In this document: in pieces, positions 1-10,842 of the stretch | Numbering within the stretch: position 1 is the stretch's first letter | Layout: the number at the start of each line of letters is the position of its first letter | Source: Rhododendron vialii | Taxonomy: Eukaryota > Streptophyta > Magnoliopsida > Ericales > Ericaceae | Length of the DNA: 64,000 nucleotides | Reading direction: 5' to 3' | Assembly: GCF_030253575.1 (NCBI RefSeq) | Contig: NC_080557.1 | Location: 213,501 to 277,500 of the forward strand | The notes under the pieces: generated by a model | Seen by the model: the letters and a program-made list of their open reading frames with translations, nothing else | Databases searched by the model: none | Told to the model about the DNA's origin: nothing | Program-made: the position numbers and the translations under genes

Positions 1-282
1 CTTCCAAAAAAAAACAGCCTAAGCACAGTTCGAGCAGTTTGGCGTGGAAAGAAAACAGCAAGAAATCAAACAAGGATATCTAGCCTCTAAAACAGAGTCT
101 CTCACAACCTGAGAATATAACAAACTCAGGGTAGAAAAAATATGAAACTTAAAGCTGCAAACCACCTAAAACAGGATAAGTAGCTAGGGTACAGAGTCCA
201 GAATATGGTAATCATTAGTCACACATACACATATGTTTATATGTGTTTGTGTGTGTATAGAGATAGATCAATATATATATAT
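1..282. other. Unassigned left edge
   Basis: AT-rich, non-coding sequence with a short GT/TA-rich tract near 236-282. I see no exon here. On the minus strand it lies downstream of the FRIGIDA-like exon at 594-1097, so it is probably intron sequence of that gene, whose remaining exons would lie outside the window. Confidence 0.4.
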
Positions 283-517
283 ACAGTCCGGATCCAATGA
301 GGGATCCCGCACGGTGCTACCATGCGGGACTCCCCTTTCCCGATCAAATTGCGACGATCCGAACCGCTCAAAGTGATCAGAACGTGATTTTAAGGGTGCG
401 GGTACCCTTAAAATCACGTTCTGCACACTTTGAGCGGCTCGGATCGTCGCAATTCGATTGGAAAAGAGGAGTCCCGCACCGTAAGGCCGTAAGGGATCCC
501 TCGTTAGATCCGGACTG

Positions 518-518
<1 letters not shown>
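283..518. mobile_element. Palindromic MITE inside a (TA)n microsatellite
   Basis: The 236 bp form an almost complete hairpin. The left end ACAGTCCGGATC is answered by GATCCGGACTGT at the right end, and the arms pair nearly all the way to a centre near 405-415 (GGGTACCC). It is flanked on both sides by TATATA runs, so the insertion site was a (TA)n tract or the element carries one. There is no coding capacity. It lies in the presumed intron just downstream of the FRIGIDA-like exon at 594-1097. The design resembles the rice Micron class (short elements sitting in TA microsatellites), but I see no sequence reason to call it the same family. Superfamily is uncertain: a TA target duplication would also fit Tc1/mariner. 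Confidence 0.8.

Positions 519-584
<66 letters not shown>
517..584. repeat. (TA)n-(GA)n compound microsatellite
   Basis: A TA dinucleotide run (about 517-540) passes directly into a GA run (541-584). It starts a few bases after the splice donor of the exon at 594-1097 and forms one flank of the palindromic element at 283-518. Confidence 0.95.
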
Positions 585-586
<2 letters not shown>

Positions 587-593
587 CACTTAC

Positions 594-1097
594 TAGGGAG
601 CTCATCTTTTAGTCCAAGGGCATGAAATAAATCAATTGCTTGTTTGCGGTTGTAAACCATCTCCAAAAGATCAAGAAGCTCACTAGTGTTGAAAAAGGAA
701 GCCACTTTGTAGGTGGCTAAGAACAACAAAAAGGGCCACACTTCTAGATGACTTTGAGACTTCAGGTTGTCTTTCCAATCAGACGCAAACTTCATTGCTC
801 CTTCTTTCACGCAAGTTTTAACTGCTAGTGAGGCTCTTAATAACTGAATTAGCAAGAGACTGAAATTCTTTATAACATTCGTGTTTAACCTTTTTCGTAT
901 CCCCAAGTTTGAGTGATAACAACACTGCATTGCATCCAAGACAAGCTTCGCTGGATCTGATGCAAATTGAATACAAGCAGGAACTCCACACCACAAATTC
1001 GAAGGACCCACATCCAAAGAAGGGACTATGCTGTTCAATTGCAGATTTTCTAAGGCAGATCGATCAATCTTCTCTTGGATATGAAGGATGTTGTCCA
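594..1097 (-). CDS. FRIGIDA-like domain exon (third repeat)
   Basis: One open exon on the minus strand encodes about 168 residues related to the first half of the FRIGIDA domain: SDPAKLVLDAMQ, then a helical stretch, VKEGAMKFASDWK and TSELLDLLEM, ending at ELPS. The acceptor is TTTTTTCAATCTCTTCAG before 1097 and the donor is GTAAGT from 593. The exon begins and ends in phase 1, exactly as the homologous exon ends of the neighbouring gene at 4729-8490 do, so it can be joined in frame to the exon ending at 4729. It is more diverged than the other two copies and lacks the FYPP motif. It could be the third repeat of the same gene, continuing off the left edge, or a decaying fragment. I did not find the expected back-half exon of repeat two between 1.1 and 4.7 kb. 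Confidence 0.65.
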
Positions 1098-1392
1098 CTG
1101 AAGAGATTGAAAAAAACCGCCATTAAGAAATCAACGTGTTAGCAACTAAATAAAAGCATCGAAGTCTCTATAAAAGGATGTTACTCACTGAAAAGGTGGT
1201 ATGCCACAACAATTGTGCGAAAATGTGATGTTAACAGATATGCTATGGGCATCAAATCCATAACCCTAGAAGGTAAGGACATCTACACACATTGCAATTT
1301 CATGTCCACCAAGAAGGAAACAAAGAATATTGAAAGGCAAATTACCAAGTTCATGAAAATAGGGTTAAACCCACCAAAGTTGACATAAATTT

Positions 1393-1813
1393 AGGCTCCG
1401 TTTGTTTGGACGTAAATTTTTTTTGTGTAAAATATCTTACTTATTTTCCCTTGTTTGGTTGGACAAAAAGTTGGAAAACATTTTCCACGGTAAAATATTT
1501 TTCATGATCTTGAAAATGATTTCCTTTCAAAACAATGGTAAGTTGTTTTATGCCTAGTGAGCAGATGGAATTCCACCCGGTCCCCCGAGGTGTTCACTTG
1601 TAACTTCCACCATTTCATACCCACCAGCCACTGTTAAAAGAGCTTTCACTTGATCAGATTGATTTGTATTTTCTATTGCATATTTGTGTGGCCTTTCTCA
1701 AATGTCAACCAAGCACCAAAAACTAAATTTGGGGAAAATAACTTTTGTAAAAACGTTTTACATAGAAAATATTTTACAATCGTAAAGGTTTTACATCGAA
1801 AAAAATGGAGCCT
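1393..1813. mobile_element. Possible hAT-like MITE
   Basis: The left end AGGCTCCGTTTGTTTGG and the right end ATGGAGCCT are inverted copies, and ACGTAAA/TTTTACAT blocks near both ends extend the pairing. The interior is AT-rich and non-coding. This 'ggctccgtttgtttgg' style of end is common among plant hAT-derived MITEs. I could not identify a clean target duplication, so the boundaries are approximate. Confidence 0.4.
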
Positions 1814-2153
1814 CAATACTGAAAAATGAAAACATTTGGGTCATGAACTAATAACCATACATTCATATTCACCTATCACATAAAATTGGTTAAATGCAAC
1901 AATTACTTGAAGAATATGGATGTCGTACTAAAAGTAGTTTTGTTTGCCATCAAAATTAGTTCTTGGCCTGACCAACAAAATGAAATCAAATATCACCTGG
2001 AAAGAGAGAGAAATTAAGTATCAAAAAGATAAGAAACAGAGAAGGACAAGAAGCTATAAAGAATAAGAACAAATAAGTCTTCTTTTTAGTGTTACTTTTA
2101 GATGAAACATTAAGAGTTTCCTAGGCCAACCACATACCATAATTTTCCATTGC

Positions 2154-2154
<1 letters not shown>

Positions 2155-2186
<32 letters not shown>
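2155..2186. repeat. Poly-C run (32 C)
   Basis: An uninterrupted run of 32 cytosines, followed by CTCCCCTC. It lies between FRIGIDA-like exons. A tract this long is unusual in plant DNA and is also a known problem for sequencing, so the exact length is not reliable. Confidence 0.95.
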
Positions 2187-2189
<3 letters not shown>

Positions 2190-2479
2190 CCTCGATGTGT
2201 ACCTTTTATATAATGACATTCCTTTTCCAGGTTTTATTTGTATTCACACGGTCGTCATCCCCCCAACAAAATCAAACCAAAGAACATTGCCGATTGATTT
2301 CCTACAAAAACTTCATTCTCACCCCACAACATGACAACATATTCTTTTTTTTTTCCCCAAAGAATGCCCACTTACTACGTATAACCTGCATTACATTAGA
2401 GGCTAAGACAAGGCAAATAAAGAGGGAGGGAGGGAGGGAGGAAGAAGAGAGGAATGTGAAGGGTATGGAACACGGTAGA

Positions 2480-3225
2480 AGTATAGAAAGTAAACTTTTA
2501 TTCCACAAAAGTTTACAAGTACTAGACAAACAAACAACTATTCAGTATGCCACACACAACTATTAAGTATCACACACACAACTTTGATGTTGTGGACTCA
2601 CACCCAAGGACACCTCACTAGTTCTCTCAAGACTAGACTTGTACCTAACACACCTCACTTGCACTCTCATGTGTTGTGTTATGTACCCGCACAAGGAGAA
2701 CTCATCTCCAACCAACTAGGGCTAGGCCAGTTGGCTAGAATCATTGTTCCTCGCTAAGAGGTCAGGAGTTTGAGTATTGCCATAAGCAAGATCCCTTTTC
2801 CACAGGCTACGGCCTCCTGATGTAACAAAAAAAAAAAAAGGAGACCTCATCTCCTATTTATAGACTACATTAGAACATTCTAGAAAGAGATAACTCTAGT
2901 CTAAGACTCCTAAAGATACTACAAGAAAGATCTAGAGATGGATAGTAAAGCCTGTGAAACTCCACCATAGCCCAGAAGGTTCTTGCTAGATCCGGAAGAT
3001 TCTAGTAGAGCCCGGGACATTCCGGTAACGTCCGGAAGACTCTGGAAAGATCTAAAGAGTCGATGATGACTCTCTACAGAATGAAGGAACAAGAAGAATT
3101 AAGAATATGATAAGAAGAAAATGATATTTCCACAAGCCAAGACCATACTACAAAGCATTACATCTTGTCATGACTCCATTCCCTTCTGCCCTTCCTTGGA
3201 TTGTTGTCCTGCTTGTACATTACAA
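2480..3225 (-). repeat. LTR-like remnant carrying a SINE
   Basis: On the minus strand a TATA-like CTATAAATAGGAG (about 2852-2866) is followed downstream by sequence ending in an AATAAAAG signal near 2490-2500, the usual order inside a plant LTR. The SINE at 2710-2837 interrupts it. I could not fix the ends or a target duplication, so this is tentative and could be another repeat type. Confidence 0.3.
2710..2837 (+). mobile_element. tRNA-derived SINE
   Basis: About 128 bp ending in an A tract. The 5' part reads like a tRNA: a box-A-like GCCAGTTGGCTAGAA and, about 30 bases later, a box-B-like AGGAGTTTGAGTATTGCC. It is flanked by AAGGAGAACTCATCTCC (2693-2709) and AAGGAGACCTCATCTCC (2838-2854), a 17-bp target duplication with one mismatch, which marks a LINE-mobilised insertion. 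The insertion is intronic or intergenic within the FRIGIDA-like locus. Confidence 0.8.
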
Positions 3226-3245
3226 TCACTAACTACGAATGTAAA

Positions 3246-3615
3246 TGTTAGAGCTTGTCCAACATTGTCAATTATTACCCCCCAAAACTAGTATGTTAGC
3301 CTGCGGCCTCTCCACTCTCAGGCAATAGCCAATTGGTTTTGACTTGGATGCTCAAAAATAACATTCCAAAGTGGCTTTTGCAGGCTTTTGGACAAGACTC
3401 TCTAGATTGATTCCACCTTTGTCTGTGCCATAAGTTCAATTCGATTTATTATGAACCCCATGTTCGATTCGTTTGCCTCTCCATATGCAATTCAGGGAGT
3501 ATTAAAGCTTGTCCAACATCGGTTAATTATCACCTCCAAAACTAGTTTGTGATCCTAGGCGACTTCCCACTCAATGCCACCACCAACTGGCTTTGAGTTG
3601 GGTGCTTTAGCCATA
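3246..3615 (+). mobile_element. Degenerate TRIM-like repeat pair
   Basis: Two direct copies of about 115 bp share the start 'agcttgtccaacat', the middle 'aactagt' and the end 'tttgagttgggtgct' or close variants (3246-about 3360 and 3500-about 3615), separated by about 140 bp. The spacing and LTR style match a TRIM, but no primer-binding site is recognisable after the first copy and the ends are worn. Confidence 0.4.
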
Positions 3616-4655
3616 ACTATTTTACACTTACAGCTTAATTATAGCTGAAGATGGAGCCAATTAGGGTCTATCAACAGTTTAGTGTCACAAATTATAAAGT
3701 ACTTGCTAAGAATTAGAATTGACTCCAAGTAAGGAAGCATAAAAATAAAAGCTTCTCTAAATATGGAAGGGGAATACATAAACCTCACTTCCCAATGATC
3801 GACTGTTTCAACTTTAAAAAATAACACAAATAATAGAATCAGAATTCTATATCCATGAATACATAGATATGGTTTTGCCATCCTACTCCGTTTAGGTAAG
3901 ATCGCAGTGTATGCACTTTTACAATACGTTAATTGTCCTTGCACCATAATTAACTTAAGGGTATTGCAGCAAAGTAGATCATAAAAGATTCCAAAGAAAT
4001 CTTTATGTCACCTGGCACTACCATTGTCCATCGTTTGTCATCACATCTGGATTCCTATGTGTTGCCAGTCACCAGGAAATTTAGAAGCCTAAGATGGCGG
4101 ATAGTGTTACTCACGACAAATTTTTGGTTGATTTATCAAAAAGTGGATGGATGAGAGGAGCATTATTGTGGTGTAATGAGCAGTCAGTGGCCATCGGCAG
4201 TGGTGTTAGGCAAAGTTTATTGTTTCAGCAATGGAACAGAGAGAAGGAATTTGATGACCTCAATCATGACTATACCCCTGTTCTTATTTGGAAAAATGCT
4301 ACATGTGAAGGTACATTTTCCTTCTAAAATGTACTCTCAGTCATCCTACAATATTCAAGCAGTAGGATAACAAAACCTGTACAGATGGAAACATACAGTC
4401 ATATGTACAGTGTACCACACACAGGCAAATTTGCTAGCAAGAATCACGCAAGTGATATATCTTACAAGTGAGAAGCATTACAGCAACAGAGCTGTCAGGC
4501 CAAAAGGTGCAAAATACAAAAGAAAAAATATGCAGAAATCTTTTGTTAAAAAAAAAACTAGGCAGAAAATAATAAGTTGACGGATATAAGGAGGAAACTT
4601 CTACTAACATACAAATGGAACCTGCAAGTAATTAAATCAACAATCCAATTTTTTT

Positions 4656-4697
<42 letters not shown>
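4656..4697. repeat. (GT)n-(GA)n microsatellite
   Basis: A compound dinucleotide run in the intron, about 30 bases beyond the donor of the FRIGIDA-like exon ending at 4729. Confidence 0.9.
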
Positions 4698-4728
4698 GTA
4701 ACATGAAGCCCAGTTTCTATCTACTCAC

Positions 4729-7700
4729 CAGGAATCCTTTCCGGGAAACCAAGGGCTTGAGACAACAGAGGGGCATATCTATGCTCTACAACAGTCTGAA
4801 AAAGACTACGAAGCTCATCTGTATCAAAGGCAGAGGCCAATCCATAGGTACCAACAAGTAGCAAAAAACCCAAGATTGCCGGTAGATTTTTTTCAACTAC
4901 CACTGTTTTTTCTTTCCAAAAAACTGCAAGTTTCATTGCTGCTTCTTTCACATGAGGTTTAATTGGAGGAGAGAGTCTCATTAATATCTCTAACAAATAA
5001 ATGCAACTCCTTCTAATAACACTAGCTTCAATATTAATGCCTCCCTTTTTTGAATGTGGAGGATAAAACCCTTGCATTGCATCCAGAACAAGCTTTCCTG
5101 AGTCAGACGACATTTGAAGAGCATTGTAAAGTTCCTTGTGCATCATTTGATTCTCTTCCAAATGTTCATTTAAGAAAAGTTGCAAATTCTTTCCATCCAT
5201 ATTGGCAAGGATGCCGGCCATAGTATCGGTGGCAGGGTCATGCGTGGAGGCAGAAGCTTTAGACTGCATAGGGACAGTGGTGGATGACATAACCGTATTA
5301 TCCCTGTACCACAGCCCTCCTTCAGTCTTGATGAGACAGGCAGGCTTAATCTGCTTGTTACCTTCCTTATGCATTAAAAGCTGTTCAATGCGTTGTTCAA
5401 GGGATTTAAGTGGCAATTGGGATTCAAGGTTGTGATCGACAACACACTTGATAACAGCTCCGACACAAGTCACTCTTTCATCTATTACCCTATACTGCAA
5501 TCGGATTCAGATTAGATTATACTTAATAACTTGCTCATGGAAAAAGCAGATCAGTAAGAAGTGATATTTACATCAAAAAACAAGAAGTACATACCTTTGC
5601 TGTACTAGGATTTTTTTCCATATTTATTTTTTTCTTGGCAATCCTCTTGGAACGCTTCAAGAAATATCTCAAGAGCGGTACTGGTGGGAACTTATCAACA
5701 AGCTTAAAAGCAAATATAAATCTAACAGCAACAGGAACTTGATCCTCCTTAACAAGATCGTCAATGAGATCTGGCACAAATAAGGGAAAAAAATTTGTAG
5801 AGCTTTGTCAAGCTATTTCAGATGACGGCTAAAGTATTTCCTACGAAAAAATCCAAATTGACCACTGGTGATACAGGTATATGCAGCACAAAACAAAGCC
5901 ATCAGAAATAGGGAAGGATAATACCATGCATAGTACTTATCGAGCGAAACACCGAGCTAAGTAATGCGGAGCAATCAGAACATAGCATTCAAGAATACTT
6001 AACAATTTTGAGAACAGAAGAAACTATAATAACAACATAAACTGGAACGGATAAAAGTTAGAATCATGCCATACTAGACTGTGATTGGATTCATGAGTAC
6101 CACGCATTATAATGGTGTAATTAAGAGCAAGAAGAAACATTTCTGTAGAATTCGGGATAAATAGATCTACCGGTATCTCTGTTAAGGAAATATAGTCTCA
6201 CATTGCTTAGGAGTGGAATGGTTGATCATTTATTAACATTTGGGACCTCTCTAATCATTGCCAATTGATTTTGAGATGAATATAAAGTTTCCACATGGTA
6301 TCAGAGGGGGTCCATTTCACCCCACATTTTAAAAATCCACAATCCACACCCCACAATGATAGACCAGCAAAAAAGTTACACGATGATAGACCAAAAAAGA
6401 AGTTACACATGACAGAGCTCAAACGCGGTTGCACGTGAGGGGGGATGTTAAGGAAATATAGTCCCACATTGCGTACAAGTGGAATGGGTGATAATTAAAT
6501 AACATTTGGCACCTCTCCACTCATTGCCAATTGATTTTGAGATGGATATAAAGTTTCCACAATCTCTATATAAATTGACTCCTAATTAAGGCATAGGATG
6601 AAAAAACATGGCCACACCATTAGGCACAAGCCGCACAACCGAAGTTGCAGTCCCGATAACATCTGCAATAAAGCTGACTCAATCGGATAATATATTTCAA
6701 GCAATAGAGATGACAAAAAAGTAAAATTAATAAACATGTCATTTGCACCCCCAAGAGAAACTACTCTTTCTTGACTCACCAGTAAATAAATGTACACATC
6801 AACAAAAATACCTGCTCTCACTTACACAGTCTCACAGAGAACATTGTAGATAATAATAATAATAAGACAATAAAAGTGGGCGATGAGGATTAGGCGAGTA
6901 GCAAATGAAGCTCATTTGAAATGAACCAAGATCAATGCAATCTTTTGAATTTGAGTTGAGATAATTACCAGGAACCTTCTCTGTGAAACCAAGTTCCCGG
7001 CATAATTCAGGTGCTTGTTTATGCTCAGCAACAACCATGAATATTTTCAAAAGCTCATCAGTATCAAAACCAGAAGCCAACTTGTAAGAAGCTAAAAGCT
7101 GCATGAAGCCCAACACCTCCGAAGTGTTACTGGCCACCGCTCCCATCTTTTCCTTCCACTCTCCAGCAAGTTTCAACGCCTTTCCTTTCACATAAGGGTG
7201 AATCTGAGGAGCAATTTTCATTAACTGCTCAAGCAAAAGTACGCAACTCCTCCTAACTACATCCTCTTCAAACACCGCATCACCCTTTTTCAGATGAGGA
7301 GGGTAAAACCCTTCCATTGCATCTAGGACTAGCTTAGCAGGATCCAACGACAATCGAAGAGCTCTATAAACTTCACTAGACATTGACTCATGATCATTCG
7401 AACGCTCATTCAGGAACAACTGCAAACTCCTTCCATCCATTTTGACAACAAATTGAGTATCAGCGGACAAACATTTACTTACATTGTCAACTGGCATACC
7501 TTCCACTTGCTCCACCTTGACATTGGATTTGGCACCACCAAATTGCTTCTTTTTCAACTCAAGTTCTTTAGACCTTTCATCAATTTGCTTCTCCTTCAAT
7601 TCGAGTTCCTTGCTTCGCTCCTCGATCAATTGTTGGTCCAACTTGAGTTGCTTGTTTTTTGAGTGAATATCTTCAAAGGATTGACTGATAAATTTTTTAA

Positions 7701-8490
7701 CGGAATCCAGCTCCTTCTCTCTCGAATCAAGTTTCTCTGCCCGTTTTTCGTTCCATAGTTTAGCAGAATCAACTTCTTTCTCTTTCAATTCGAGTTCCTT
7801 GCAATGCTTTTCGTTCAATTTCCGCATGGAATCAAGTTCTTTAACGCGTTCATCAATCTGTTCTTCTCTCGAATCAAGCTCTTTGGCGCGCCTCTCTATC
7901 CAATTCTGAATCGAATCGATTTCTTTCGACCGACCTTCGAAATACTTCTCTTTCGAACCGATTTCTTTCAATCGTTGGCCAATAGATTTCTGGATAGTCT
8001 CAAAACGCTTCGTCTCCTCCTCATGCCTCTCCAAGAGGAGACCCTCCATCAATTTCTGCTGATCATTGAGCCTTTCCTCTCTCAATTCAGCCTCTTCAAT
8101 ACGCTCCTCGGCCGACCTTCGAATCTCGTCGAGTTGCTTTTCTTTCAATTTCAACAACGTAGTATGAACTTCGAGAAAAGAATGAAATTCCTTCTCCTTA
8201 ACTTCGAGTTCGTCAGCGCGCAACTCGATCGATTTCCTGACCAAATCAAGCTCTCGGTTGCTCTCTTTCACTGATTCTCGAAGAGATTCCAAGTTCTTCT
8301 CTCTGCAGTCGAGTTCGTTGATGCATTCGCCGAAGCAGTTGTCGGTAGAGTCCAATTGCTCGTCGAAATCCTTCCATTCGAGCGCCAGAATCAGAATTGC
8401 GTTCCGGAGGCTGTTCTTCTTCGAATCGTTTAGCTTCATATTCGCTGATATGCTGTCCGATAAAGCCATCTCTGTCTTTTCCTTACTCAA
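4729..8490 (-). CDS. FRL5: FRIGIDA-like protein 5 type, tandem FRIGIDA domains
   Basis: Exons 8490-6969, 5770-5595 and 5494-4729, joined in phase 1/1 and 0/0, give about 821 residues before the last donor. Residues 1-60 resemble FRL5 N-termini (a second Met at residue 8 is an alternative start). About 60-340 is a heptad-rich coiled coil built of repeated 'KELDSxxK' and 'SKELELKEKQ' units. From about 350 the FRIGIDA domain begins (GRSLQLFLNE, LVLDAMEGFYPP, RRSCVLLLEQLMKIAP). It continues in exon 2 (LIDDLVKEDQ, FPPVPLLRYFLK), and exon 3 completes domain one (IEQLL) and opens a second domain (GKNLQLFLNEH, LVLDAMQGFYPP). FRIGIDA itself is a scaffold activating FLC in Arabidopsis; the role of FRL5-type members is not established. 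The last exon ends CCTG|GTGAGT; if unspliced, translation stops at 4721. It may continue to the exon at 594-1097. Confidence 0.85.
6180..6561 (+). mobile_element. Complete TRIM retrotransposon in FRL5 intron 1
   Basis: Two direct 116-bp LTRs (6180-6295 and 6446-6561) begin TGTTAAGGAAATATAGT and end AAGTTTCCACA. The first is followed at once by TGGTATCAGAG (6296-6306), the primer site for initiator methionine tRNA. The second is preceded by a purine tract (GTGAGGGGGGA). The element is flanked by ATCTC at 6175-6179 and 6562-6566, an intact 5-bp target duplication. The internal region is only 150 bp and non-coding, so it depends on an autonomous partner. The LTRs differ at several positions, so it is not very recent. 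Confidence 0.9.
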
Positions 8491-8805
8491 CAGTCATATA
8501 AATATAGGTATATACACCCACACACATACTACTGCTCCTATTTTGATGTAAACCCTAAACAGACGGAAACCCATCAGAGAGACATGATTGCAGCCATCTC
8601 TGTTCTCGCCCCAGATTTTTTCCTTTTCGAGTATGCAAGAATATATATACGAAAAGAATACATATACTGAGGCAGAGAGAGACCCGGAGAACGGATAGGA
8701 TTAGGATGAGAGAGACATTTTTTATTTTACTTTTTGCCAATATTAGTACTAGGATACAGAGTTTTTTTTTTTTTTTTTTTAACAGTCAAAATCTTGCCCA
8801 CAGGG

Positions 8806-10842
8806 CTACACAAAAGAGGAAAGTTCAGAATCAAGAACAGAAAAAACGGAAGGAGGTGGACAAGCCACCCAGTTACAAGGAAGTAAACCTCTTAACGCCT
8901 TGGAAGCCACAGCATGTGCTAGTCCATTGGCAACCCTGTTAACCCAATTGAGAGCTATCTCACACTCCTTCCTCAACTCTCTGATATCCATCACTATGGA
9001 GGCCACATTCCATGGGGGAACCAACTTGGACACATTCAATTTGATGGCTTGCTGATTATCTGATTCTATACACGCCCTTCTGCAGCCCAGAGATTTGACC
9101 ATTCCACAAGCAAACCAAATTGCTAGCAACTCTCCCTGAAGAGGACTGGTTACTTTAACATGATTCGCACTACCATTCAAAATCTGTCCCTTCCAATCTC
9201 TCTGCACTACTGCACAAACTGCATCCTTCCCATTCTTTTTAATAGCAACGTCGCAATTCAATTTAAAGCAACCTTGGTTCGGAGCCCTCCACTGTCCACA
9301 GTGGGAGAAACCAAACCTGGGACCCTAATCTCCATGAATTCTTGAAGAGCTTCTCCAGCTCTTCTCATCGTCTTCTCTGGATCAACTGGGTTAGATGAGA
9401 AAACAAATTCATTCCTTGATTTCCAAATATACCATGCTATTGTAACCACTCTGCTCAAAAATTGATTAAGTTCCTTGCCTTTCAATGCATCCACCACTTG
9501 AGATGTCCATACCTCGGCTGAATTAGGGGACCATGACCTACATTTAGCTTTATATGACTCCCAAACCATACAGCACGAGTCCAGCAACAATCAAACAACA
9601 CATGTTCAATAGTTTTATCGAATGAGCCGCAAATGGGGCACACTTTGGAATTATTGCACTTCCTTCGCACCAGATTTTCTTTCGTTGCTAGGCTATTACT
9701 ACACACTCTCCACCAAAAATGCCTTACTTTATGAGGGACTTCTAGCTTCCAAATTACATCCCAGAGATTTTTGTTGGGCGTGAACGAGGATGAGGGTTGG
9801 CTGTCTATTTTACAAACTCTTTCATGAAAAGCAAGCGATACCCAGACTTCACCGAATAGTCACCATTTTTAGAAAAACGCCAGACCAAAGAATCCTCCCT
9901 CTCCATCCATGAAATTGGAATCGAAGTGATCGCTTGCCATTCTTGTTCACTCACCACTTGCCTCAGCTTATCTTCCTCCCAGACCCCCCTATTCTTGTTG
10001 ATTACATCTGACACCCACTCAATACTGCAATTGATAGGTTTGTGAGACACCATCTTGAAACCAGAAATTGACGGAATCCATTTGTCTTCCCAGAACTTGA
10101 TCTTCTCCCCATTTTGAACTTGCCACCTCACTCCTTTTTCTAGAATCCCCCTTCCATGCAACAAGCTTAACCATACCCATGAAGCCCTACTCCCTCTCGC
10201 TGCTTCCATAAACGAACAATTTGGAAAGTACAACCCTTTTTAAATCTTTGCCCAATAGGACTGAGGGTTCTTCATAAGCTTCCAACCCTGCTTCGCTAGT
10301 AAAGCTTCGTTCATAGCTCTGAAATTCCTGAAACCCATCCCTCCTTCAGACTTGACACAGGTCATCGTATCCCAATCTTTCCAATGAATTCCTTTATTCT
10401 CCGGGTTTCCTTTCCACCAGAAATTAGACACAAGGGAATTTAACTTGTCACAAATCTTTTTTGGAAGAAGAAAGCAAGACATGGCCTAACAAGGAATAGC
10501 TTGCACCACTGATTTCAACATAATTTCTTTACCCCCTTGCGACATATGTTTGATTTTTCACCCTTGCATTTTATTCAAAGATTTCTCAACAAGATACGAA
10601 TAAGCCTCAGCTTTTGACTTTCCCCAAAAATACAGAAGCCCCAAGTATTTAGAATCTAATTTCATTAAAGGAATATCCATATAATCACAAACAAGTTGCT
10701 TCTCAACATCACTCAAGTTAGAAGAAAAAGCAATACCAGATTTGTCAAAATTTATCCTCTATCCTGAAGCTTCTCCATACTTGCACAGAATATCCTTGAT
10801 CACTTGACAGTTCTGAATTTCAGCTTTGAGAAATAAGAGAGC
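8806..10842 (-). pseudogene. LINE ORF2 remnant: RT end, zinc knuckle, RNase H
   Basis: Read from 10842 downward: the tail of the reverse transcriptase (ALLFLKAEIQNCQ, KYLGL, GGKEIMLKSVVQAIP), then the conserved plant-LINE block after it (NFWWKG, IHWKDWDTMTCVKSEGGMGF, ALLAKQGWKL), a zinc-binding region (CPICGSFDKTIEHVLFDC, 9482-9706) and RNase H (9261-8806; ELLAIWFACG, ESDNQQAI, NWVNRVANGLAHAVA). In-frame stops occur near 10758, 10485 and 10237, and the reading frame shifts between blocks, so no product is expected. The zinc-knuckle and RNase H blocks are of the kind often annotated as 'putative ribonuclease H protein' in plants. Confidence 0.88.

Noticed and set aside
268..593. Open frame continuing past the FRIGIDA-like exon into Leu-Ser and Tyr-Ile repeats
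   Set aside because: It is read-through of the GTAAGT donor into the GA/TA microsatellite and the palindromic element; not protein.
4094..4327. 77-codon plus-strand frame starting MADSVTHDKF
   Set aside because: No recognisable domain, no splice or promoter context, and it lies inside the FRIGIDA-like locus on the opposite strand.
7390..8551. Plus-strand frames opposite the FRL5 coiled coil
   Set aside because: Mirror frames of a long, biased coding exon on the other strand.
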